Assembly: GCA_965247975.1 (NCBI GenBank)
Contig: OZ252050.1
Location: 2,728,001 to 2,792,000, forward strand
DNA from: Taishania sp965247975
GTDB taxonomy: Bacteria; Bacteroidota; Bacteroidia; Flavobacteriales_D; Crocinitomicaceae
DNA: 64,000 bases
Reading direction: 5' to 3'
The notes under the pieces are model-generated. The model had not been told where the DNA came from. It did not search any database and saw nothing but the letters and a program-made list of their open reading frames with translations. The stretch's first letter is position 1; the number at the start of each line of letters is the position of its first letter. The position numbers were made by a program, and so were the translations under genes. This document shows positions 52,262-60,280 of this stretch, piece after piece.

Positions 52262-54523
52262 TTAATTCACTACTAATTTTGTTCTAAAGTTGCCAAGTTG
52301 AACGAGGTAGAGACCTGATTCCCATTCACTAATATCTACTTGATAGTTTTCAGCAAATTCACCTGTATAAACTCTTTTTCCTGCGAGGTTGAAAATAGAA
52401 AGTTCTTGACCAATTAAATCAGTGGAATTTGTTCTAAATTGAATGGTTTCATTTGCAGGATTTGGAAACACAATCAATTCGCCGTCTTTCGAAATTTCAT
52501 CAACAACCAAGGAATTTGAATTTTGACTTGAAAAAGTTGGACTCATGAAAATAAAACTTCCGGTTCCGTTGACATAGCGTCCATACGAAATATCATCTGT
52601 TTGCGCCCCAAAAGTTACTTGATCCACGATTGTGTTATTATTCAATAAGTATAATGATTCACCTAAACTTGATAGTTTAAAATTTGCATGAAGTCCTACT
52701 TGCAAATCATCTTTATCAGCCCAAACTGTTACATAACCACTCGCAGGTAGCGTTGTGCCTGAAGGAAATTGCCATTGTGTAAAATTGGTTCCATCATCGG
52801 TTAAATAATACGTTGACAAATCAATAGCACTATTCGTATTATTATACAATTCGATCCAATCATCAAATTCACCATCAAAATCTGTATCACCCGCAAGATT
52901 CGATGCCAATACTTCATTGATGACAACATCACCAGCCACTGGAATATTTAGATTAAGGCTGTAATATTCATGTTCAGCTCTCACTGGGGAAAATTTTCCT
53001 ATTCCACTATTCTCCGCATAGATGTAATATTGGAAAAAAGAAGTTGACATCGTTGCATCCATTCCATAGGTTCCATCTCCTGCGGCTCCATCGTTGTGTA
53101 AACCGTCATCGAACATCGCGTAACGGACAAATGGTGCATGATTTTGTGTTCTGTATCCAAAATAAACAGCATTGGCATTGGTGACATCAGCCGTGAAATC
53201 GAGTGATTCATTCAAATTTGGACTTGGATTTGAAACCTGAATGTTACTAATTGCAGGTTCCACTTGCGTAAAATCAGATTGCGCCAATAAATACGTAGCA
53301 CGACCATTCATCAAATTGGTAATTCCTGGTGTCGCTCCTCCACCTGGTCCACCACCTCCAGCAATATCTGTAGTCAAGTTGGAAGTGAAATTTGCGTACG
53401 TATAAAATTTATTCGGATCTGCTTGAACCGCAGCACTGATTGTATTTTGAAGCGTTTGACCTGCAGTGAAATAATCGTTGTTGCTAAAATTTTCTTGAAG
53501 AATGGTTTTCACATGTGCTAAGTACATTTTTTTGTACATTGGAATGCTTAACAATTTAGAAACCAATGGATAATTCGCATCTGAAATATTGATCAAATGA
53601 CTCAATTGTTGTTTCTGGGTGGTTGTGGTCAAATTGCCAGATCCAAGCATGGAAAATCTTCCAAACGATTCATTCATGTCCCAAATGATAGGAATGAACT
53701 TATTAAAATCATCTCGGTATAAATAATAATTTTGAGCGAAGACACCAATGTAGCTATCCAAATTAACGAGAACATTGTCAAACGCAAGCATCCAAATGGC
53801 GCGGTCAACGTCCAAAATCGCAGCGATGTCGTTCACGTCATTATTCAACGTGTCGCACAAATCGATTAACTCATCCCAACCATAGGTTGACTTTAACTCG
53901 TATTTCGCGTAGTACTGAGAACTGTCTGTTCCTAAATAGACCAAATTAGGTTTGTCATTTGACATTGGACCTGCTCCAGCTGGCGGATTACATTTCACAA
54001 AGGTATTGTTGTCATCATTGAAATGTTCTTGAAGAAATGTTTTTGTGATTGATTCTGGATTTGAATATAGTCCAATCAATGTTCCATTCACATACACATT
54101 CGCGTAATTGCAACGCGGTGCGTCCATGTATTTTCGTCCAATTTGGTAGGACAAAACTTCGCGCACAAACGATGGATCGTTTTTCACATTGCTCAATTTA
54201 ATGTCTTTAAACCCTTGATAGTCATGATTTTTATAGGCATCCAATTCGATGTGAAATGGATTTTTAACTTGACTTGCGTTGTAAGTACTATTTCCTTTGT
54301 ATTTCACTCCAACGCTGTCAAACACAACACCGTTGATTGTAACCGAAGTCGCCATAATGTAATCTTCAGTCGTAGAGGTAGCATTGTCTAAAAGCGCATC
54401 CCAATTGCTTTGCGCAAAAGTGATTTCAATGGTTTGTATGGTCGACTCATCGTAGAAATTCTGAGCACTCGCCTTCAAACTAACAAGAGATAGTAACGAA
54501 ATAAGAATTGTTTTCTTCATCAT
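52262..54523 (-). CDS. CotH kinase-family secreted protein with lamin-tail-like and T9SS type A domains
   Basis: 753 aa. Signal peptide ending LKASAQNF. The CotH kinase-like region covers about 80-310: VKNDPSFVREVLSYQIGRKYMDAPRCNYANVYVNGTLIGLYSNPESITKTFLQEHF, LDVDRAIWMLAFDNVLVNLDSYIGVFAQNYYLYRD and IPIIWDMNESFGRF. A lamin-tail-like domain follows (VINEVLASNLAGDTDFDGEFDDWIELYNNTNSAIDLSTYYLTDD), then a T9SS CTD (IVFPNPANETIQFRTNST...LESGLYLVQL). In Bacillus CotH phosphorylates spore-coat proteins; such extracellular CotH proteins in Bacteroidota are of uncertain role, possibly phosphorylating secreted proteins. Confidence 0.9.
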   Translation of the reverse strand: MMKKTILISLLSLVSLKASAQNFYDESTIQTIEITFAQSNWDALLDNATSTTEDYIMATSVTINGVVFDSVGVKYKGNSTYNASQVKNPFHIELDAYKNHDYQGFKDIKLSNVKNDPSFVREVLSYQIGRKYMDAPRCNYANVYVNGTLIGLYSNPESITKTFLQEHFNDDNNTFVKCNPPAGAGPMSNDKPNLVYLGTDSSQYYAKYELKSTYGWDELIDLCDTLNNDVNDIAAILDVDRAIWMLAFDNVLVNLDSYIGVFAQNYYLYRDDFNKFIPIIWDMNESFGRFSMLGSGNLTTTTQKQQLSHLINISDANYPLVSKLLSIPMYKKMYLAHVKTILQENFSNNDYFTAGQTLQNTISAAVQADPNKFYTYANFTSNLTTDIAGGGGPGGGATPGITNLMNGRATYLLAQSDFTQVEPAISNIQVSNPSPNLNESLDFTADVTNANAVYFGYRTQNHAPFVRYAMFDDGLHNDGAAGDGTYGMDATMSTSFFQYYIYAENSGIGKFSPVRAEHEYYSLNLNIPVAGDVVINEVLASNLAGDTDFDGEFDDWIELYNNTNSAIDLSTYYLTDDGTNFTQWQFPSGTTLPASGYVTVWADKDDLQVGLHANFKLSSLGESLYLLNNNTIVDQVTFGAQTDDISYGRYVNGTGSFIFMSPTFSSQNSNSLVVDEISKDGELIVFPNPANETIQFRTNSTDLIGQELSIFNLAGKRVYTGEFAENYQVDISEWESGLYLVQLGNFRTKLVVN

Positions 54524-54728
54524 TTTTTAATGTTTAGTTCATTTGACGATAAAGTTAGAAATTTCCTTCTTTGATTAGAAAATTAGTTTTGAAAGATGCC
54601 AAGGCAAAAGCATTAATACTTAATTAGGCTGTTTCGGCACGGTTTTAAACAAAAACGCGCGCCAAAACGGAGTCATTACATAAAAATTTTCGACGCGCCA
54701 TGGCAAGTCGTAACAATTTTCGTTATTC

Positions 54729-55238
54729 CTAGGGATCCTTGATTGATAATTTCAATAGAATATTCAATAGATCAATGATGTCATCAAAATACCTTTCTTC
54801 AAATAGATTATTAAAGAAAAAACTGAACGATAATTGATTTCCACTTAAAGAAATAGTAATTTCTTTGTCCCTCAAATTCATTAAAATAGATTCTAACTCA
54901 ACCGAATTGATAAATTGTTGCAAAGGCGGCATTATAAAATAATAACTCCCAATATTTTTTGATTTTTTCAAAAACCAAAAGAAGCTCCTTTTGGTATATA
55001 ATTCAAATTTTTCAAGAATAAAATTTGCGTCATCTATTGTACCTGAAACATGAATGTACTTTGGCTGAGACATAATTTTATCCTCGCTCTTAATCTCCAA
55101 ATTCCATGTTGAATCATTTCGTATTAATCTGAATTTCTTAGTGTAAATGGCTTTAGCCTGTCCATGCCAATCACGATTTTCCTCCGATTTAACTAATTCA
55201 AAACCAAACTTTGATAAATAATGTGATTCTTGGTTCAT
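54729..55238 (-). CDS. Hypothetical protein, possibly co-transcribed with the acyltransferase
   Basis: 169 aa, not recognised. Soluble, with alternating strands and helices (FGFELVKSEENRDWHGQAKAIYTKKFRLI, IHVSGTIDDANFILEKFEL) and no signal peptide or membrane segment. The gene starts 18 bp after the stop of the acyltransferase and is probably translated from the same mRNA. Confidence 0.55.
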   Translation of the reverse strand: MNQESHYLSKFGFELVKSEENRDWHGQAKAIYTKKFRLIRNDSTWNLEIKSEDKIMSQPKYIHVSGTIDDANFILEKFELYTKRSFFWFLKKSKNIGSYYFIMPPLQQFINSVELESILMNLRDKEITISLSGNQLSFSFFFNNLFEERYFDDIIDLLNILLKLSIKDP

Positions 55239-55256
55239 GCCTAATAATTTTCTTTA

Positions 55257-56570
55257 CTAATCAAAAAGTAAATCAAACAATTTTTGACGTTGATTTTTCA
55301 ATTCAACCAAAGCATCCCGTTCATTCATGACGAGAAACAGATAATTCCACTTATATGAAATGTGTTTCAAATATCGGGCAAATGCATGTGCGAACATTCC
55401 GGAAATAGGCATGAGTGCAAAGTAAATAAGGTTTTGCCACCATGAAAAATCGATCCAATATTTTGTAAGAAAAATAAATCCAACATAGTTCAAGGGATAC
55501 AATACAAGTCCGATCAAAATGGCAACGGGTGCATAATATTCAATGTTTTTCACCAAAACAGGCATTAATTTATCCGTTAATTTGTACGGTAAAATATTGT
55601 GGATGAACCCAAAAATAAAAAGCGGAAATCCAATGATTAAGCCAACAACCGAAAAAGCGATTTGGCGCGCAAACATGACAGAACGAAATTTTCGATCCAA
55701 GAAATCCGTTTTAATACGCAATTTCTCTACCCGCCAACGAATATTGTTCATCATTGCTTGAATCTCCTCAATTTTCCAAGGTTCCATTAAACTAAATAAT
55801 TCAACGCGATCGCGCACATTTTTCAGTAATTCCACTTGAGCCTCTACCCCACTTTTTTCACCCCGATAACGCGATTGAATGGCGTCAGTCAAACTTTCAA
55901 TCAAAATTTCTTGTTCCTTTGATTGTGTTGTTACAAGCACACGTTCTAACTGGGTTCTAAATTCTTCTGTTAACTTTTTTGATGCACTCGATTGATTTGT
56001 TTCGAACTCTGCCAAGTGCCGTGTCACTGATTTTCCTTCTCCAACATTTACTAAAATGGAACTCTTAAATTTTTCAGCTTCCAAATACACCAAACCCATA
56101 GGCACTACTTTCAAGTTTAGTTTTCCTGCATTTCTGCGTTCAGCTTCCAGCGCGATGCGTGCCGTTCCCGATTTTAATTGACGCAATTGGCGCTCCATAA
56201 AACTATTTCCTTCAGGATAAATCACAAGTGTTTTGCCTTGCTCCAATATTTTGTAGCATTCTTCAAATGACTGATCGTTGGAAACTCCTTTCGTTTTTTC
56301 TTCCGTTGCTCGATTGATCGGAACCAAATTCAAAGAACGTAAAAACCACATTTTCAATTTATTATTGAAAAACGTACCTTTCGCCATGAAATAAATTGGT
56401 TGCTTGCAAATATTACCAATTAGCCATGCATCTACCATCGTATTTGGATGATTTGCGATGATAATCATCGGACCATCGTGTTCCAAAAAATCTCGGTTTT
56501 TCACCTTAATTTCGGAATAATACAAGCGCATTCCAATGCTGATCAATATTTTAATGAAGCGATAAAGCAT
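55257..56570 (-). CDS. Glycerol/lysophospholipid acyltransferase (PlsC-like)
   Basis: 437 aa. IIANHPNTMVDAWLIG is the acyltransferase active site, in the NHPxxxVD form (H and D separated by five residues) used by a Bacteroidota subgroup instead of the canonical HX4D. LVIYPEGNSFMERQLRQLKSGTARIALEAERRNAGKLNLKVVPMGLVY supplies the FPEG-type motif and the fourth block. C-terminal hydrophobic segments (about 300-410) suggest several membrane passes. It probably transfers an acyl chain to a glycerophospholipid or lysolipid; adjacent to a hypothetical gene. Confidence 0.82.
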   Translation of the reverse strand: MLYRFIKILISIGMRLYYSEIKVKNRDFLEHDGPMIIIANHPNTMVDAWLIGNICKQPIYFMAKGTFFNNKLKMWFLRSLNLVPINRATEEKTKGVSNDQSFEECYKILEQGKTLVIYPEGNSFMERQLRQLKSGTARIALEAERRNAGKLNLKVVPMGLVYLEAEKFKSSILVNVGEGKSVTRHLAEFETNQSSASKKLTEEFRTQLERVLVTTQSKEQEILIESLTDAIQSRYRGEKSGVEAQVELLKNVRDRVELFSLMEPWKIEEIQAMMNNIRWRVEKLRIKTDFLDRKFRSVMFARQIAFSVVGLIIGFPLFIFGFIHNILPYKLTDKLMPVLVKNIEYYAPVAILIGLVLYPLNYVGFIFLTKYWIDFSWWQNLIYFALMPISGMFAHAFARYLKHISYKWNYLFLVMNERDALVELKNQRQKLFDLLFD

Positions 56571-56642
56571 GTGGACGAAGTTAGGGATTATATGGGAATT
56601 TGAAGATTTGAAATTCGAAATTTGAATATTTGAATTATACCA

Positions 56643-56671
56643 TTTCCATTCGCATCAAATAACTACTTTTG
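56643..56671 (+). promoter_or_regulatory. Promoter (TTTC-N17-TACTTTTG) for terC
   Basis: -7 box TACTTTTG at 56664-56671 matches TAnnTTTG exactly, and TTTC at 56643-56646 is one mismatch from TTTG; 26 bp to the ATG. Confidence 0.5.
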
Positions 56672-56697
56672 CATCAAACAAAATTGACAAAAATCCC

Positions 56698-57666
56698 ATG
56701 ATCTGGATTCTATTTTTCGTAATTATCGCCATTCTTCTTGCGCTAGATTTAGGTGTTTTTCATAAATCAGATAAACCTGTCACGATGAAAAACTCCCTCG
56801 TTTGGACAGCTGTTTGGATTGGAATCGCCTTGCTTTTTGGCATCGCTATTTATTGGATATACGAGAATAATTGGTTTGGGATCAATAAAAACAACTTGTC
56901 TGGTGTCAAAGCCCTGACTCAATACTACACAGGTTATGTGATCGAAGAATCATTGAGTCTCGACAATATTTTTGTGATTGCAATGATTTTTAAATTCTTT
57001 AAAATTCCTGCCATGTATCAGCACCGCATTTTGTTTTGGGGAATCATTGGTGCGGTATTTTTCCGTTTGATCATGATTGTACTCGGAGCAGCGTTCGTCG
57101 CAAAATTCGACTGGGCGATGTATGTTTTCGGTGGAATTTTGATCTATTCTGCACTAAAAATGATTAAAGACCAAGACGATGACAACGAAGATTTCAAGAA
57201 AAGCATCGGAGTTCGTTTACTTGGAAAAATTTATCCTATTGATTGGTCCATTTCCAACGGAAAATACGTCGAAAAAGTCAATGGAAAGATCGTTGCTACA
57301 TCGCTTCTGGCAACCTTGATTGTTGTTGAATTTTCAGACATCCTTTTCGCCATCGATTCCATTCCTGCCATTTTCTCTGTGACGAAAGAACCATTTATCG
57401 TCTTCACTTCCAACATCTTCGCCATTCTTGGTCTGCGAAATTTGTATTTCTTCTTATCAAACATGATAGACAAATTCAAATACATGAAATTTGCTCTTAT
57501 CGGCGTTTTACTTTTTGTTGGTTTGAAAATGATTTTCCATCATCAATTGACCATTTTATCCGAACAAACATGGATTTCACTTGTCATCATTTTAGGAATG
57601 CTGACGCTTGGAGTGCTCGCATCAATGGTGATTAGCGAGAAAGTGGAGCATGAAACAGAGCTTTAA
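56698..57666 (+). CDS. TerC-family integral membrane protein (Alx/MeeF-like)
   Basis: 322 aa, about seven to nine membrane segments. The first acidic motif is YVIEESLSLDNIFVIAM and the second is VEFSDILFAIDSIPAIF, the conserved E-S-L-S-x-D-N and E-x-x-D-x-x-F-A-x-D-S signatures of TerC. E. coli Alx and Bacillus MeeF/MeeY of this family export Mn2+; others serve tellurite resistance. This role is inferred. The gene converges with a barrel protein gene whose stop codon starts at the next base after its own. Confidence 0.9.
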   Translation: MIWILFFVIIAILLALDLGVFHKSDKPVTMKNSLVWTAVWIGIALLFGIAIYWIYENNWFGINKNNLSGVKALTQYYTGYVIEESLSLDNIFVIAMIFKFFKIPAMYQHRILFWGIIGAVFFRLIMIVLGAAFVAKFDWAMYVFGGILIYSALKMIKDQDDDNEDFKKSIGVRLLGKIYPIDWSISNGKYVEKVNGKIVATSLLATLIVVEFSDILFAIDSIPAIFSVTKEPFIVFTSNIFAILGLRNLYFFLSNMIDKFKYMKFALIGVLLFVGLKMIFHHQLTILSEQTWISLVIILGMLTLGVLASMVISEKVEHETEL

Positions 57667-58227
57667 TTATCTATATTTCTTCAACAACTGAATATTATAG
57701 CCCAAACCTCCTGTAAATACCAATTCATCTGCTTTGCCAGAAATGGATTCCAAATTATTCAATTCTGTATGAATGTAGTTCACATGCATAAAGAAATTAA
57801 AGAACTTCCACACATAGAATTTCACTCCTCCACTCACTGAAATAAGAGGAACTACCTCCCACCTTGCATTCCGAGCAAAATTTGATTGCAACACAGAAAC
57901 TCCAGGCATAAATCCAAGGTGAAAATCTGCGTTACGAACTGGTAAACCATATTCTAAGCCAAATAAAACCCGTGCATTATTCTTTAAAAATTTTGTATTT
58001 GCATTGCCAAGCATGTAATGTGCTTCACCTCGTAAACTTAAGTGTCGATCCAAACGGCCTTCTAAATAGCCACTTACGTAGTAATTCATATCCTTTCGAT
58101 TTAGCATTTTAGCTGGTGAAAGGGTTAATGAAGTGGAAATCAACCCTGGTTGAATGTATGATTTTTCCTCTTGAGCAAAAGTTGTTGACGCAAGAAGGAT
58201 GGAACAAAGAATTAAACAATTTTTCAT
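57667..58227 (-). CDS. Small outer-membrane beta-barrel protein
   Basis: 186 aa with signal peptide (MKNCLILCSILLASTTFAQ). The mature part is composed of amphipathic strands (YYVSGYLEGRLDRHLSLRGEAHYML, VLFGLEYGLPV, VVPLISVSGGVKFYVW, LVFTGGLGYNIQLL) ending close to an aromatic residue, typical of an eight-strand barrel. No further function. It lies 32 bp downstream of a second barrel gene; the two probably form an operon. Confidence 0.7.
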   Translation of the reverse strand: MKNCLILCSILLASTTFAQEEKSYIQPGLISTSLTLSPAKMLNRKDMNYYVSGYLEGRLDRHLSLRGEAHYMLGNANTKFLKNNARVLFGLEYGLPVRNADFHLGFMPGVSVLQSNFARNARWEVVPLISVSGGVKFYVWKFFNFFMHVNYIHTELNNLESISGKADELVFTGGLGYNIQLLKKYR

Positions 58228-58259
58228 GATTTCTAGTTTTTAATTTGTTTGGAGAAAAC

Positions 58260-58883
58260 TCATTTTCGGCCCCACATGTCCACAATTTTGTAGTTAATTC
58301 CTACATTAAATAGCAAGTGACCTTCAATTCCTGTACCCTTGGTGTGTTCGAACTCCACCTCATCATGATGCACATGAGCATGTACATCCTTCCCTAGGTG
58401 AAACATGTATTGCGCAGTGAACGTCAAATCCATCCGCTGTGACAAATTAAAATGAGCTCCGGCTCCGGCCTGAATTGCAGTGCTTCCTTTTGCTATGGAA
58501 TTTGAACGATCTCGGTTGTCATACATTTCGGTGCGGTCAAAGCAATGTCCAGCAATAATGTATGGTTTTACTGGCGGAGCTACTTTATTGGTAAAATAAT
58601 ACATCACGCTCCAGCCAATGTGGTAATCCGTTCGATTGACCAATTGCCCTGTGTTACCGCGCATGTAATCAAAAAACCATTCGGTATTTAAACGATCTGC
58701 TAATTGAATTCGGTATTGACCGCCAGCGCCAAAGCCCAAAGCACCGGCATCATGATCATTAAACGCACTAATTGTGGAACGTACACCAAGCGAGAATAAA
58801 CCGCTTTGATTTTTTTTGATGTTTAACTCTTGTGCAATCAATCCATGACTGCATAGCAAGATAATAGCAGCTAACTTTTTCAT
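58260..58883 (-). CDS. Outer-membrane beta-barrel protein
   Basis: 207 aa; signal peptide MKKLAAIILLCSHGLIAQE. Strands of the kind LGFGAGGQYRIQLADRLNTEWFFDYMRG, HIGWSVMYYFTN, AIQAGAGAHFNLSQRMDLTFTAQYMFHLG and HLLFNVGINYKI indicate a barrel. A His-rich segment DVHAHVHHDEVEFEH between strands might bind metal. It is the first gene of the pair with 57667-58227. Confidence 0.72.
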   Translation of the reverse strand: MKKLAAIILLCSHGLIAQELNIKKNQSGLFSLGVRSTISAFNDHDAGALGFGAGGQYRIQLADRLNTEWFFDYMRGNTGQLVNRTDYHIGWSVMYYFTNKVAPPVKPYIIAGHCFDRTEMYDNRDRSNSIAKGSTAIQAGAGAHFNLSQRMDLTFTAQYMFHLGKDVHAHVHHDEVEFEHTKGTGIEGHLLFNVGINYKIVDMWGRK

Positions 58884-58959
58884 TTGGAGACTTTTCTGGT
58901 TTCTTAGAAAACGTCTTTCGATTAAAAATTATTGTGCATGCATAATAATTTAAACTCCA

Positions 58960-59151
58960 ACTTCGAGAGCCTCAGTCGTCGTTTGGTATATTTGACACTT
59001 CGACTAAGAGAACCACAATCGGCGTTTGGACACAAAAATAGGCGAATGAGTCTCTCTCCAAATACGGAGACTGAAGCTAGTGAATAGTTGGCTGAGGCTA
59101 GGAATTGTTGGCTGAGGCTCTCTTAAAAGCGGAGACTGAGGCTCTCGAAGT
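58960..59151. repeat. 192-bp element bounded by perfect 18-bp inverted repeats
   Basis: Arms at 58960-58977 and 59134-59151 are perfect reverse complements (ACTTCGAGAGCCTCAGTC and its mate). The inside contains a degenerate tandem set of CTGAGGCT-like motifs at 59071, 59092, 59112 and 59136 (spacing 21, 20, 24). No ORF, and no clear target-site duplication. It lies between a barrel gene and the fabI stop, ending 6 bp before the fabI stop codon. Confidence 0.85.
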
Positions 59152-59157
59152 CCCGCT

Positions 59158-59970
59158 CTACGACGAAAACTTCTCCATCACGGCTTGTGTAACTCCAGTG
59201 CTAGAATAACCACCGTCGTGGAAAAGATTTTGCATCGTTACATATTTTGTCAAGTCGGAGAACATCGCAATACAGTAATTTGCGCAGTCTTCTGCACTTG
59301 CATTTCCAAGCGGCGACATTTGTTCTGAGAAATTGATAAATCCATCAAAACCTTTCACGCCAGAACCAGCAGTAGTCATCGTTGGCGATTGAGAAATGGT
59401 ATTTACACGTACTTTTTTTGCTTGTCCGTAGTGGTATCCAAAACTTCGTGCGATGGATTCCAAATACGATTTATTGTCTGCCATATCATTGTAATCTGGG
59501 AAAATACGTTGAGCAGCAATGTATGTCAACGCGACGATAGAACCCCATTCATTCATGGCGTCTAATTTCATGGCTGTTTGCATCACTTTGTGGAATGAAA
59601 GCGCAGAAACATCAAATCCTTTCATGGTGTAATCGTAATTCTCATTCGTATAATGATTTCCTTTACGCACGTTGATGGACATCCCGATGGAATGAAGGAT
59701 AAAATCAATTTTTCCACCCAAAATTTCCATGGATTCGGCGATCAATTTTTCAAGATCTTCAACACTTGTAGCATCCGCTGGAATTACTTTACTTCCTGTT
59801 TTTTCAGCCAAACCATTGATTTCGCCCATACGCATCGCGATTGGTGCATTTGTTAAAACAAATTCTGCTCCTTGAGCATGAGCTTGTTCCGCCACTTTCC
59901 AAGCAATTGATTGATCATTCAACGCTCCGAAAATAATTCCGCGTTTTCCTTTGAGTAAATTGTTTGACAT
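59158..59970 (-). CDS. fabI: Enoyl-[acyl-carrier-protein] reductase (NADH), FabI
   Basis: 270 aa. GKRGIIFGALNDQSIAWKVAEQAHAQGAEFVLT is the FabI-type nucleotide-binding start (G-x5-S-I-A rather than a classic GxxxGxG), followed by SVEDLEKLI and ILHSIGMS. The active site is TYIAAQRIFPDYNDMADNKSYLE: Tyr and Lys in a Y-x6-K arrangement, as in FabI. YVTMQNLFHDGGYSSTGV is the C-terminal motif. The enzyme completes each fatty-acid elongation cycle and is the target of triclosan in other bacteria. A TAACTTTG -7 box is 17 bp upstream. Confidence 0.95.
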   Translation of the reverse strand: MSNNLLKGKRGIIFGALNDQSIAWKVAEQAHAQGAEFVLTNAPIAMRMGEINGLAEKTGSKVIPADATSVEDLEKLIAESMEILGGKIDFILHSIGMSINVRKGNHYTNENYDYTMKGFDVSALSFHKVMQTAMKLDAMNEWGSIVALTYIAAQRIFPDYNDMADNKSYLESIARSFGYHYGQAKKVRVNTISQSPTMTTAGSGVKGFDGFINFSEQMSPLGNASAEDCANYCIAMFSDLTKYVTMQNLFHDGGYSSTGVTQAVMEKFSS

Positions 59971-59986
59971 ATTCCGTATTTTGATG

Positions 59987-59994
59987 CAAAGTTA
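59987..59994 (-). promoter_or_regulatory. -7 box (TAACTTTG) for fabI
   Basis: Exact TAnnTTTG match on the minus strand 17 bp before the ATG. Confidence 0.5.
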
Positions 59995-60226
59995 AAATAT
60001 TCCATTAAAACTTGGATTTTGGTGATTGAAATTCTTTGAACGTCCTCTAAAATGCTCATAATCCCAACGCTATATTAACTTAATATGAATAATTCCTTAC
60101 GTTTAAGTTATTTTTGAACACAAAAAGATTGATTCTCAACTGCTTTAAATCATCGCTTCACCATACTAAACCGTTTTAATAACAATTTTGTGAAAATCGT
60201 TGACCAAAATTGTGAATTACTTATTT

Positions 60227-60256
60227 TCTGTCGTACAAAAAACGGTCGTAAATTTG
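60227..60256 (+). promoter_or_regulatory. Promoter (TCTG-N18-TAAATTTG) for the 60281 gene
   Basis: TAAATTTG (60249-60256) matches TAnnTTTG exactly; TCTG (60227-60230) lies 18 bp upstream. Only 24 bp separate the -7 box from the ATG at 60281. Confidence 0.5.
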
Positions 60257-60280
60257 CGTAAATTCTTTTTATTTAGGTAT

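Larger units (their letters stand above)
59971..60280. other. Divergent promoter region between fabI and the giant secreted protein
   Basis: 310 bp, AT-rich, no ORF. It contains the fabI -7 box (59987-59994) and the -7 box of the next gene (60249-60256). No other structure was recognised. Confidence 0.6.

Noticed and set aside
58960..59151. Insertion sequence or transposase gene
   Set aside because: No ORF of any length in the element, no target-site duplication seen; only the inverted-repeat arms are supported.
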